Assembly: GCA_027943335.1 (NCBI GenBank)
Contig: BSBK01003256.1
Coordinates: 124,001 to 188,000, forward strand
Origin: Chamaecyparis obtusa
Taxonomy: Eukaryota; Streptophyta; Pinopsida; Cupressales; Cupressaceae
Length of the DNA: 64,000 nucleotides
Reading direction: 5' to 3'
Position numbers and translations under genes: made by a program. The notes beneath the pieces were generated by a model. That model saw only the letters and a program-made list of their open reading frames with translations, was not told the DNA's origin and searched no databases. Below, in pieces: positions 47,557-57,424 of the stretch (positions are counted from its first letter, which is position 1; every line of letters starts with the position of its first letter).

Positions 47557-47929
47557 GGTTCTAGAAGAGGGGGAATCAAGCATGGAAGAAATGAATAGAA
47601 GAGACAAAATAGAAGAAAGTAAACTAGATAATAAGAGGAAAAGAATCAAGAAGACATGAAGAATTTAGGAAGAATCATGAAGAAAGAAGACCAAGGATGA
47701 AAATGGGAGACTAGGAAGACATGATAGATGTGGAAGAAAGAAGACCAAGAGTCATTGTTTGCAATTTGATACCATTGAAATTCATTTGGATATTGAGAAA
47801 CATGTCACAACACCTAAGATTTGAGATCTAGACTGACCAAGGAGGACTGGAAGTGACACAAATCAACTTCAAATTGCAAGCAGCAATGAGAAAGCAAAAG
47901 GACTATGTGTGATAGTTTCAAGGCTAACA

Positions 47930-48100
47930 GGGCGATATTTTATAGTGAGGTGATACTTCGTCTTAAGCCAGGTGATAGTTTCTAATAAGCCTGGGCGATA
48001 CTTTCCAGGCAGGTGGGGTGATATCCTAGCAAGAATGAACTATCGCATGATATTTCTACTCAAAGCAGGTGATACTGTTATAGATTTGGGTGATTCTTTG
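47930..48100. repeat. Degenerate GGTGATACT motif cluster
   Basis: Seven variants of GGTGATACT / GGCGATATT occur within about 170 bases (near 47930, 47948, 47970, 47992, 48017, 48067, 48087), mostly 18-25 bases apart. They lie in the leader between the PBS and the Ser-rich frame of element C. Confidence 0.5.
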
Positions 48101-49735
48101 ACTAGTGAACATAAAAATCTCCATTTTGAAGCATTTTGATCAAGTTCGAAGGTTGGATAGTGCAATTTCTTAGTTTGACAAGCAGTAACAGCAAATAAAA
48201 GATAGGTTTGCAAATAGTATAGGATCAAACATGTCATAGAACACTTGAAACAAGGGCAAAAGCAACCTTGCCAAGACAAGCACTTGTGATATCAAAATAG
48301 AAAACCTTATGAATGCTACCGTTTTGTTTGAATGTTGAGAACGTTTACACTAGTATAGCACAATGAAAACACTTCAAGCACTTACTACCTAGAAAGTCAA
48401 GGCTCATTACTTATCAACTTGGCCCACAACTTGATGTCCCCTTGCCTCACACAAAGTGGTTACCCACAATAGATGTTGGCTTTGTCATGGAAGTGTCAAT
48501 GACACAACCAAAGGAACACATATGGTGAGTATCTTGAGGTGATCCGGGTTATTCCACTTGGATCAATCCTTGCACCAAGAAGCTAAGCAGCTAAAATAAG
48601 GTGGCCTCTATCTATGATTCTTGGTAAGGGCTTCCATTTGTAGTACCCCTCTTGCTCCCCAACGGGACTCCTTACCTTGTGGCAAGTAACAAACCTCGCA
48701 GCCTCAAGAGTACCTTAAGCATTCTTACTCAATATTTTCTTCATGGTCATAATCTCACAAGTACTCACATCAAGTGAAGACAAGCACTACGTCTACCAAG
48801 GTTTTATGTCCTTGATAGCCTTGAGTTTATAGTGGGTCAGAATAGCCGGCAATAAGCTTGTCCCCACTTGGGTCGTTCCTCTTGATTGCTCAAGAGCAGG
48901 TCCGCTAAAGGATTCTAACAATCTAAACAAAAATTGGATCAACTTATGAGATTCAAGGATTTTGGTTCACCACAAGGGTGAAGAGCATACTCCCTTATCC
49001 CAAAGCTTTCTCCCAAACACACCAAGCAAAGTTCAATTACCCTCTTGCTTTCAAAATCTTAAGATGGGTCAAGATTTTCTGGTTCACCACAAGGGTGAAG
49101 AGCATACTTCTCCTACCACCTCAAAATTTCTTCGACAAGATATTATGTTCCTATGAAATGAAACAACTAGTAATTGCCACACTTGAAATGAAATAAATAA
49201 CAAGCACTTCTTTTTTTTATGCTTTGGGCAGCCCTACAAAAACTGTTAGTAGCCCTTGTGCATTTGAAGCTTCGACATGCGTTCTTTTGGAAAAATATTT
49301 CAAGCAATGAGAGCACCTACAAGCACAACTTGTTAGCCCCACAATGGTTAGCACATCAAAAATCAGATAATCTGCAAGGAAAATAGCTGATCAAATGGTA
49401 AAATTTGCAATGTGTAATGGATGTGCAGCACAAAGAAACCAAAGCGCAGAAAGTCTAAAAGATAGAAAATGGAAATAATGGATAACTATCAGAAATGGAT
49501 GTGTAGAACAATGAAATGAATGCGCAATTGTATGAGATGGATGCACAGAAAAGGTTGATGCATAGCAGAATGTTACAGATGTGCAACAATCATGGACAAA
49601 AGCGTAGAAACTACCTGGGGTAAAATCTGCACATGGAAAACTCAAAACAGAAAACTAGAGACCACGAATTAAGCCAAAAATATGCCAAAAAATTGATGAA
49701 AAATGCAGAATTAAAGGACAAAGCTAATCTACTCT
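48100..49735. other. Element C 5' leader (minus orientation)
   Basis: There is no coding frame. It contains a 28-bp exact direct repeat starting at 48964 and 49081 (GGTTCACCACAAGGGTGAAG...), 117 bases apart. It is long for a leader, as in Tat/Ogre-like elements. Confidence 0.5.
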
Positions 49736-49753
49736 GCCCCACGGTGGGTGCCA
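49736..49753 (-). other. Primer-binding site of element C
   Basis: The minus strand reads TGGCACCCACCGTGGGGC, four bases from the right LTR. It has the TGGCGCCCACCGTGGGG form seen in several plant Ty3/gypsy families. I do not assign the tRNA with certainty. Confidence 0.7.
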
Positions 49754-49757
49754 GAAA

Positions 49758-50770
49758 TGTGTACTCTAAATAGTGCACTTTTATGAATCCTTACAATCAA
49801 GAACACTCAAGAATGAGGTCTCAAAAATTGATCCATAGCTCTCTATGTATGGAGTTGCAAGATTTAAAATTGCTCTTAGCTAAAGCTAATAAACTTAGTG
49901 ACCTTGCTAGTCAACCACACAATGAGAGATTCAAGTGAAGACAAGGGCAAGAATGCCAATATCTCCAAGAATCAAATGAAATGCAAATGCAAGCTAGATT
50001 AAGATGAATATGCAAGCTAGAAATGAGAAATGCAAGCTAAGCTATGGAAATGAAAGTACAATCTAAACTATGAAATGGAAATAGCAAGTGTTACAATCCT
50101 TCCTATTAAACTAGATGAGTTAAGCATAAAGCATGAAAGGAAATCTAAACTATGAAAGCATGAAATATAAAGCTACTATGCAAGAATGAAAACCAAACTA
50201 TAAAGCAATGAAGAAAGCTAAGATGTGATGCAACAATAATCTCCAAAAAGCTTCAAAGTCTTCAAGAATTCCTGCAGCATAAAGTTAGCATAAAAGTGAA
50301 TCTCCAAATGAGGAAGAGAGCTCTTCTTTTATAGGAAATGAGGAGAAATGGACCATGGAGATTAAGAGGCAAAAGTCTTAATCAACGGTGAAGCATCAAA
50401 GATGAGCAATCCATGTGCACAAGTATCCTCCGATAGGAAATAAGAGTTGACTTTTGTGTTCATATGAGATAAAAAGTGTTTTTTCCCTTTTAATAAAATA
50501 AGAATAATACTTTATGTGTGCAACTTAGGATAAGAGGAAAAGTGGGGGCTTTTTATTTAATAAAAGGGGAGGAAATATTCCTTTTAATAAATAAAGACTT
50601 TAGGATAAAATGGTTAGCCCAAGGAATAATCAAATAAATGATAACATAGGATTTGATCAAGGAAATTGATATAATTGAAAAATGTTGATTTTTGAAAATA
50701 TTGATTCAGGGATTTGATAAATTACTGAATGGGGGCCCAAAGTCTAGGTGACCATTTTAGGGTGCATACA
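49758..50770 (-). repeat. Element C outer (5') LTR
   Basis: TGTGTACTC...GTGCATACA, 1,013 bp. It aligns end to end with 40425-41438 with about 30 substitutions and one single-base indel. The PBS lies on its left, which makes it the 5' LTR on the minus strand. Confidence 0.9.
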
Positions 50771-50775
50771 ATAAA

Positions 50776-50839
50776 TAATAATGAAAATCTTCAAAAAGTA
50801 ATTGCCGAAGATATACTAGCTTGCCAACAACAAGCATGA
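50776..50839 (+). pseudogene. C-terminal tail of LINE-B ORF2
   Basis: When element C and one TSD copy are removed, the RNase H frame that reaches 40424 continues in phase from 50776 for 21 codons to TGA 50837-50839, ending CQQQA. This supports the one-mismatch TSD and gives the true end of the LINE-B polymerase. Confidence 0.75.
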
Positions 50840-51046
50840 GATGTCTAGTACTTTATGTCAGCAAAGATCAATCACTATTATGTAAGATCAATAACAATCA
50901 TCTCATAATTTTGATTTTGGTGGCTCGCATTTCTCGCTCCCATGATCGTGGTAACTAATGGAAGGACATCCCAATCAACGCAATCTGTTGATTTCCATGT
51001 GACTTTGGCATGCCATTTGTATGACATTATACACATCATATAGTTT

Positions 51047-52138
51047 ATGTACGGTAATGAACACGTTTCATCTTTGTGTTTATTGCTAGCTTGTGTGACC
51101 ACTCCTGTGGGGCGCAACTTGATCTATCTTTGCATGTGTAAGAGGATTCACATTTTCCTATTTATTTATTACTCCTGTGTTCATGGTGAGCTGGTTTTAT
51201 TTAACTTCAGCAATTGTCATGTCCTACCCTGTTTCCGCTACATTATGGATTTTTCATTTGCAAAATGCCCAAGATGCATATCTTGTAACTTGATTCACAA
51301 AGATCTTCTTCCGAGGAATTACAGAGTTTTTCTTCAACCAGAGGTCTCAGAGCATCCTCTTCCTACATATGTAGATGACAATCTATTAGATGCAGTCTTT
51401 ATCACTCATTCTTTTGTGATCTGCAGGGCCATCCGAAGAGTAATAGGTGAGAATGTTCTTGCTCCAAAAGCCCCACAAATTCTCTTTCCCTTGCATTTGG
51501 CTTCAATATTTTTGTCCAATTCCCTTGATGTGATGCAATTGGTCGATTTACTGATATTAATAGTGAATAAGGTTATTTGCCCACAATTTACTAGGGAAAA
51601 TAAGCTCATCTCGGCCATTCAAAAGTATGAACTATGGAATGGGGATGCTTTTGTGGGTGGTTTGTTCCCCCGTTATCTATTGTTGGCCTCTCATGAGCAC
51701 ATGATGATCCTCACCTGTGCTAAAAAATCTCTCAAGGGTCACAGTTACAGGGTTTTTAAGAATACATTGCAAATTGTGTCTCTGGTCCTTGGCCATGAAC
51801 TTGAGGTTTCTTTCATAAGTTTAATGAATGCGTTATTGGGCTTGCTCGATACTCTAAATTTGCCTGTCCATCCCCTGCGGGTTCACCAATATCCTATCAC
51901 TATTATGGAGGCTTTGCAAGCTTTGTGCCCTGTTCCAGATCTTAACTTTCTTGCAATAGTGTGTATTCAACCCGCATCCTCTCAGTCTCTGTCACAAGCC
52001 ACATTGCTCCAAGTCACACATCAGTGGCAATCTGATAATGAGGGCTGGGATTCATTAGTTGGCTCAGTTCCTTTGGTTGGATGGGAAGAGGCTTGCCTCC
52101 TTATAGCGGGGAATTATGAGGATATGGAGGAATAAGTT
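51047..52138 (+). CDS. Unknown 362-codon ORF in the LINE-B 3' region
   Basis: This is an uninterrupted frame ending at TAA 52136-52138. Possible starts are ATG 51047 or ATG 51245 (MDFSFAKCPRC); the latter drops a hydrophobic, less protein-like N-terminus. From 51245 the sequence looks coding, with mixed composition, a CPRC-x2-C cluster and LLGLLDTLNLPVHPLRVHQYP-type segments. I recognise no domain. It lies between the LINE-B polymerase stop (50839) and the LINE-B A-rich tail (52582-52593), so it moved with the LINE. It could be a third LINE frame, a 3'-transduced piece of host gene, or a chance frame. Unlike the polymerase part it has no stops. Confidence 0.45.
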
Positions 52139-52596
52139 ATCAGTGTGGGGTATTGAAATTTTGTCTGCAGTCTAGTTCATGCTGTTGAATCTTCAATTGC
52201 TCATATGATATTGCCAGCATATCATTTTCGTTCCTCCTATTGGGCAGATTGACTGTATTGGTTCCTCAGGTGATTTTGTGTTATGACCCTTATGGTGCTT
52301 GAGTTCGTAACTTATCCCTAATAGAGGGATCTTGTAAGGGTCCTTTTGGGTACCTCTATGTAATGGATCTATGTTTGTAATTATCTTTCTAGGGGGTTTT
52401 TTGGGGTTACTTTCTATAATCCTCTAGGGATTGGTTTTGTGTAAACCAAATGTATAATTATCTACTTTATTATTGCATGTATATGACAATGATCCTGGGG
52501 TTTCTTCTTGATTCTTCCACAGAGGAGTCATTTGAATCAGTTATTATAAATATATTTATGGTGGCTTGACCACTTTTGTTTACAAAATAAATAAAT
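52139..52596 (+). other. LINE-B 3' UTR and A-rich tail
   Basis: This is a T/G-rich 3' region with short repeated CTAGGG words (about 52390-52440), ending in TTTGTTTACAAAATAAATAAA. The tail is short and impure. LINE-A ORF1 begins on the minus strand immediately afterwards. Confidence 0.6.
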
Positions 52597-53500
52597 TATC
52601 CTTATCCTTAGCCATGGGAGGGGGGTCTTTCTCATTTTGAGGGACTACATTGAATTTTTTTGAAAAGTTATTCAACAGAGGGAAATCCTTCCTATTATGT
52701 CCATTAAGATTGTAATGAAAACAAGCCCCAATGTCCCCAAGTTTCACTATGGTCCAATTCCATTTATCACCTTCAATATCAAGAGAAATTTCATCCGAGA
52801 AAACAACATCAAGGTTAAGAATGACCAAAGCTCAAGCATTAAGATGAGGTAAGGTAACTTTGGCTTCTTCAACTTGGAGGACAAAGTCGAGGGGTTTAAG
52901 AAGGTGCAGAATAAACTACCAGAATTCAGGTTGCACACTCCTAAGTTCTATCCAAATTGGCGAGGAGTGGGCTAAGACATTCTCAGATTTACAACTAGGA
53001 GACCAGGGAAGATCCCTAAACATGGTTTGCCCAACATTCTAGTAACCTTTATTTAAAACTCTCTCTTTTGTAGCATGACTCTTGAAAAAAATAACAAATA
53101 AGCCTTCTTGCACCATTCGACTGAAACTAACATTAATGCCAAGATTTTTTCCCCACATATTACCAATCCAATCATCTAGAAATTTTCTACCAGGAAAAAT
53201 TTTCATATCCATAAAAACAAAAAAGATAGCAATGTTTTTTAACTGAGATTCTTCAAATTTTATAGCATTTACCATGTCTACATTTGGAGAGAGATCGAGG
53301 ATCTTAGCACCAGGTTGTGGGATCTTACCTTCCTCTCCTCTTTCCTTCTCTCCTCTGGAGCATTTTGTTGTAGAATCATCATTTTCTCCTCTATGTCAAT
53401 GTCCATCAGGTCTGGGAGGTCCTCCATATTCCTTGACCACTTCAAACTGTGCTGACTCTAGATAAACCATTTTCTCAGCCACAACTACCTTGTAAGAGGG
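52597..53500 (-). pseudogene. LINE-A ORF1 N-terminal part (DUF4283 and zinc knuckle)
   Basis: On the minus strand, MVNAIKFEESQLKNIAIFFVF (53275) opens a DUF4283-type RNA-binding domain typical of plant L1 ORF1 (GLFVIFFKSHATKERVLNKG; then PIWIELRSVQPEFW). It is followed by a DUF-linked strand segment (FSDEISLDIEGDKWNWTIV) and a decayed CCHC knuckle, CFHYNLNGHNRKDFPL, with the second and last Cys lost. Coding potential continues upstream of 53275 in broken frames to about 53500. The domain ends at the LINE-B insertion (MAKDKD) and continues at 38805. It would be the nucleic-acid chaperone of the LINE particle. Confidence 0.82.
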
Positions 53501-53962
53501 TTTGTTCATTTCTCTACAACCAACTTGAATACCTCCTTATGTCCTCTTATTGCCACTTTTCCCATCATTTCCATCATGAATGCCTTTTATGACCATTAGA
53601 AAAAATAGTGGAAAATCAAAACTAGATCTAGAACTAGATTGCCTTCATCATAAATAATAAAGGCACACACAAGCGAACCAGGGCCAAAGCCAGGAAGAAA
53701 TAATGAAACAATGAGGCAAAATGAAAGGAAAGACAACACACACAAGCAAAAAAAAGAAGAAATAAAAGGAAATAAAGACAAACAGACATGCAACAAGTAA
53801 GAAAAAGGGACACAACACCCAAGAACCGAGGAAGCCGCTATAGGAGTAGTACAGAGGAGCCACAGGTCCCTCCTACTGCAGACAGCGACAACACAATCTC
53901 CAAAACCTTCGAGCCAACTTGCAGAGCACTTGACCAACCTTCATTACCTATAAATGTTCCTT
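53501..53962 (-). promoter_or_regulatory. LINE-A 5' UTR / internal promoter region
   Basis: This is the GC-richest stretch nearby, between the ORF1 start region and the 16-bp TSD at 53963-53978. On the minus strand it is a pyrimidine-rich leader. L1 elements carry their promoter in this region. No specific element is claimed. Confidence 0.5.
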
Positions 53963-56749
53963 TGAAATGTTACTATTAGAAATGTATGCTTACATAAATG
54001 ACCATTTGAATTTATATTATGTTGAGATGTGAATTAATAGGAAGTTGATTTTTAGGTCTTGATGTTAAGAAGAAAATTATGAGTATTACACTTTGATGAT
54101 ATATTGATGTAAGAAATGTGAATCAAGTAGATTTTTGAAATCAATTGAAATTTTAAATATTGTCTTGATTAAGTAAAGGTTTTGGGATGCTTGTGATTAT
54201 TGTATTTCAAGAGATGTTGTGATGAAGTAAATTAGTAATGGATGTGTCAAAATTATAGAATGTTGTGAAAAATGCAAAGTTGATTTTATGGTGTATTTTA
54301 TGTGACCATTAATGTTGCATTTTTATATATGTGTTATGGTTTCTTCTTGAACTAATGATATATTATTTTGATATATTATACTCTTTGGACATGGATTTTA
54401 TATTTTTGATACTATGTGATGATCTACGATTATGTGGATGATGATTTAGGACTTATTTTCATGATTTGATTATTAGGTCTTAATGTTATGATGTTTGATG
54501 AATTATTTAATTTAGAATATTATGCCTTAATTCATGTTGATGAAAGAAATATTTATGTGAGATGATCATGGTTAATGAATTAGGTTGATTGATATATTTA
54601 TGTGTTCTTGAATTAACTTGATTTAAATTAAGACAATGTATTATTGAGATTATATGAATTTCTTGTGATGTAGTGAGGATGTTGTTGGATTATATAATGT
54701 ATTTGTGTGATTATTTATTATGTGTTATATATGTATATGTCATTTGATCTTTCATGAGCTACTGACATTCTCATCTAGTGTGCAAGAAACTGACTATGGA
54801 TTAAATAAGGGGAAATTAAATATGGACGCATGTGAAAAAAAATCTTACGAAGCCAAGGTTATCTCCAAAGGGAGAAATAACCGCGTTGTGACGTATAATG
54901 TCGTAAAGTAATGTTTGAGTGTGTTATTAAATTGTGCTTATTTTTATTTCAAAATTAATGTCTACTTGGCATGTCATGTGTGTAGTGATGTGTTGTAACC
55001 TTTTTGTGGTGTCAATTGACACATGTGTTGTGAGTTGGCATGGCCAAGTGCATTGTTTATTAGTTGTCTTCCAACTTTGGGTCATCTTGTAGAATCCTGA
55101 GGTTAGGTATCTTGGTTGTCGAGCCTTGGGAGGGAATCTTACTTTAAATTTTTGTGAGCCAACTCTTAGTGGACTTTTGAGAGGCAAAAAGTAACTCAAA
55201 GGGTTACTTAGGGTTAAAATAAGATAAACCCATAGGTGTACTTTGTGTTGGGGGTCTAATTTTGACCAATAGGATGATTTTAGACTATTTTTGCCTCTTC
55301 TTAAGATGTCTTTTTGAAAGGCGACAAATTTGGGAAGTGTGTCATGTCTTCCTCTCTTTTCAATTTTGAATTCCCCTCTTGTTGGAGAGAGAACCCTAGG
55401 ATAGTGTGCCCAATCATCTTTGAGGTTAGGTAGGGTTTTCCTTTTTAATGGGATGGAGAGGAATTTGGTAGGTTGATTTTCCACTCTCCAACTTTTGGAG
55501 ACTTCTAGTGGACTTAACATGTTTTGGTGGACTTAGCAAGGAAGGAAGGATTGTACGAAAGGGAGCTCTTCTCAATCCTCTTTTGCCATAGCTTGGAGTA
55601 AGGTTGGTTTCCTTGTCATGGAAGACTCTTCTTTTGCTTTTATGTAAAATGCATATTTCTTTGTTATGTTATTGTAATGGTTTTGTGAAGCTTCATGCTT
55701 GTTTTCATGGCTTCCTTATTATGTCTATTTGTTGGTTTTATTTTAATATTTTGTTTTTATTGGGGTGTGCAAGGCTAACCACTCCCTTGGGAGAGAAGAG
55801 AGCCTTGATGGGTGAAGGGATTAAGTTGGGAATTTCCATCTAGTGTAGAGTCATTCCTCAAGGAGGAAGGGGATGAGGCATGGATGTATGGGTTTTCATG
55901 TTGCATACTATTTTGGGGGTAATAAGGGTTGTATTTTGTGAAAGAAAATGGAAGGGTTGGTACTTGTTGTTATGGCCTCATGAAGGAAATGGATATGGAT
56001 TTTTAGCCTTGTTGAATACATGGTTTTTACTTTTGAATAGATTCTCCTATTTGGGTACTTTCCACCTTCACCCCTTTTATGGGTCCAAGGTGACCCATTG
56101 TGTGAATATCCTTGGGATGAGAATTTTGTGTTTACATGTACTTACTAGTTTTTATGTGTATGTGTGTTGAAGCATGTATGTAACCCTCATCCATATTTAT
56201 TTCCCCAAGCTCGGGGGTGGCCATGTAATGGCCTAGGTTGGGTGGTGAGCCTCCATGGTCAAAGTGGTTTTATTACAGATTCTTCATTGAAGATGTTTCT
56301 CGTTTGGTCAAAAAAAAAAGAGATTTATGTCATGTATTGTTGTAGATTTTTATGTTGTAAAATGAGTCATGAGACATGTGTAAAAAGCTAAGTTGTTTTA
56401 AGGCCATGTAAATGTTGATTGCATATAAAATACTTGTAAAAGATGTATTAGAATGTGCAAAGATTCTACTTATATTCTATGTATTTCAAAGGAAAAGAAA
56501 TGTATAAAAAAATTGATTTCCTCTTGCTTTAGAAGAAAAGAAACTTGTTGGTTTTATTTACTATGTGCAAAAAGAAAAGTTAGATTCTCTTATAAACAAA
56601 AATCTCTCTCACCTATGTAGATAAGTATTCTTCATATTTTCTTATTTGAAAAGAGAAAAAAAATGTAGATTTGATTTCCTAAAGTCCTATCTTAGTAAAG
56701 AGGATTTCATTTTGATATCAAGTTAGTTTAAAATAATCTTGTATATACA

Positions 56750-56751
<2 letters not shown>

Positions 56752-56801
<50 letters not shown>

Positions 56802-56802
56802 T
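56752..56802. repeat. (TA)n(CA)n microsatellite
   Basis: About 35 bases of TA repeat are followed by about 16 bases of CA repeat. Confidence 0.95.
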
Positions 56803-57370
56803 AGATTTATATACCCTATTTATAAAAGATAACATATTATGTTGATATTAAAAAAATAGCACCTAAAAATATGTCCATATGAGCCCAAACAAAGCCTCTA
56901 AAGTTGTAAAAATCAAGATTTATGGTTCTTAGAAAATATTGGAAGTAGAGATCAACAACCACCTACACCATTGTGTAGATCGTGAAATTCTACCCCAAAC
57001 AAAAAAAATTGCTTGAAAAAGGAGTCTGAATGACTAAGATATCGTTGTTTGAAAATTGCCTCTGAAATTATTTTTTCTGAATCATCGTCATCGCACTTCC
57101 AAAATTCAAATGGCTCTAGATTTGGCTTCAGATATCTGATTTGGATGAAACAAAATTTGATTTAGGGGTTTTTGGGCCTCCTCAATGTGATGTCAACCTC
57201 TAATTTTCACCAACAAGCTCCAATTTTGACCTGCAACAAAATTCTCTCAAAATAGGCTATACAATGACAATGGATGAAAGATTTGATAAACCCTCTTATT
57301 GATTTTAATTTATGAATATTCTGATTTTATTTGTCCATCTCATTCAGCCCTTGTGTATATATATACATAA

Positions 57371-57424
57371 GTATATATGTGTGTATATATAAACCCCTGG
57401 GTGTGTATATACACACATATATAC
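57371..57424. repeat. Perfect 19-bp inverted repeat
   Basis: GTATATATGTGTGTATATA (57371-57389) and its exact reverse complement (57406-57424) are separated by 16 bases containing CCCCTGGG. Both arms are TA/TG simple sequence. Confidence 0.9.

Larger units (their letters stand above)
40420..50775 (-). mobile_element. Element C: three-LTR, gag-pol-less retrotransposon
   Basis: The outer LTRs are 40425-41438 (1,014 bp) and 49758-50770 (1,013 bp), about 30 substitutions and one indel apart (my count, about 3%). Both read TGTGTACTC...GTGCATACA. A third, more divergent LTR lies at 41534-42499 (966 bp). Flanking bases AGAAA (40420-40424) and ATAAA (50771-50775) are a one-mismatch TSD, and the LINE-B frame continues correctly across the element when it is removed. 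Orientation is minus: the PBS is at 49736-49753 and G-rich polypurine tracts lie beside the left and middle LTRs. No gag, protease, RT or integrase is recognisable in the 7.3 kb of internal DNA. Confidence 0.87.
38836..52596 (+). mobile_element. LINE-B: 5'-truncated L1 with RNase H
   Basis: A plus-strand LINE fragment is inserted in ORF1 of LINE-A. It starts within ORF2, in the segment after RT (AFGAKLVWQMYSKP, 38836), continues with the zinc-binding and RNase H domains to 40424, is interrupted by element C, and ends with an A-rich tail (AAAATAAATAAA, about 52582-52593). The LINE-A ORF1 frame is found again on the minus strand directly to its right (MAKDKD, about 52597-52615). No clean TSD was seen; the 5' side shows a fold-back instead. 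Without element C it is about 3.4 kb. Confidence 0.85.
22388..53978 (-). mobile_element. LINE-A: L1-type LINE hosting all nested elements
   Basis: A perfect 16-bp duplication, TTGAAATGTTACTATT, occurs at 22388-22403 and 53963-53978. Between the copies, minus-strand L1 parts lie in the correct order: GC-richer 5' leader (about 53600-53962), ORF1 (53500-52597, then 38805-38151), endonuclease (38150-37280), RT (25818-24150), zinc-binding domain (23538-23170) and a short A-rich 3' end (22404-22409). Removing the two insertions leaves about 6.3 kb, a normal full length for a plant L1. After the zinc-binding domain only about 770 bases remain and I see no RNase H domain, unlike LINE-B. All frames carry stops, so the element is dead. 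Confidence 0.9.

Noticed and set aside
48964..49156. Possible CRISPR-like or tandem array from the 28-bp repeated phrase
   Set aside because: Only two copies, 117 bases apart, in a eukaryotic retroelement leader; a simple direct repeat.
54927..55520. 197-codon minus-strand open frame
   Set aside because: No recognisable motif, biased sequence, and no supporting context; treated as a chance frame.
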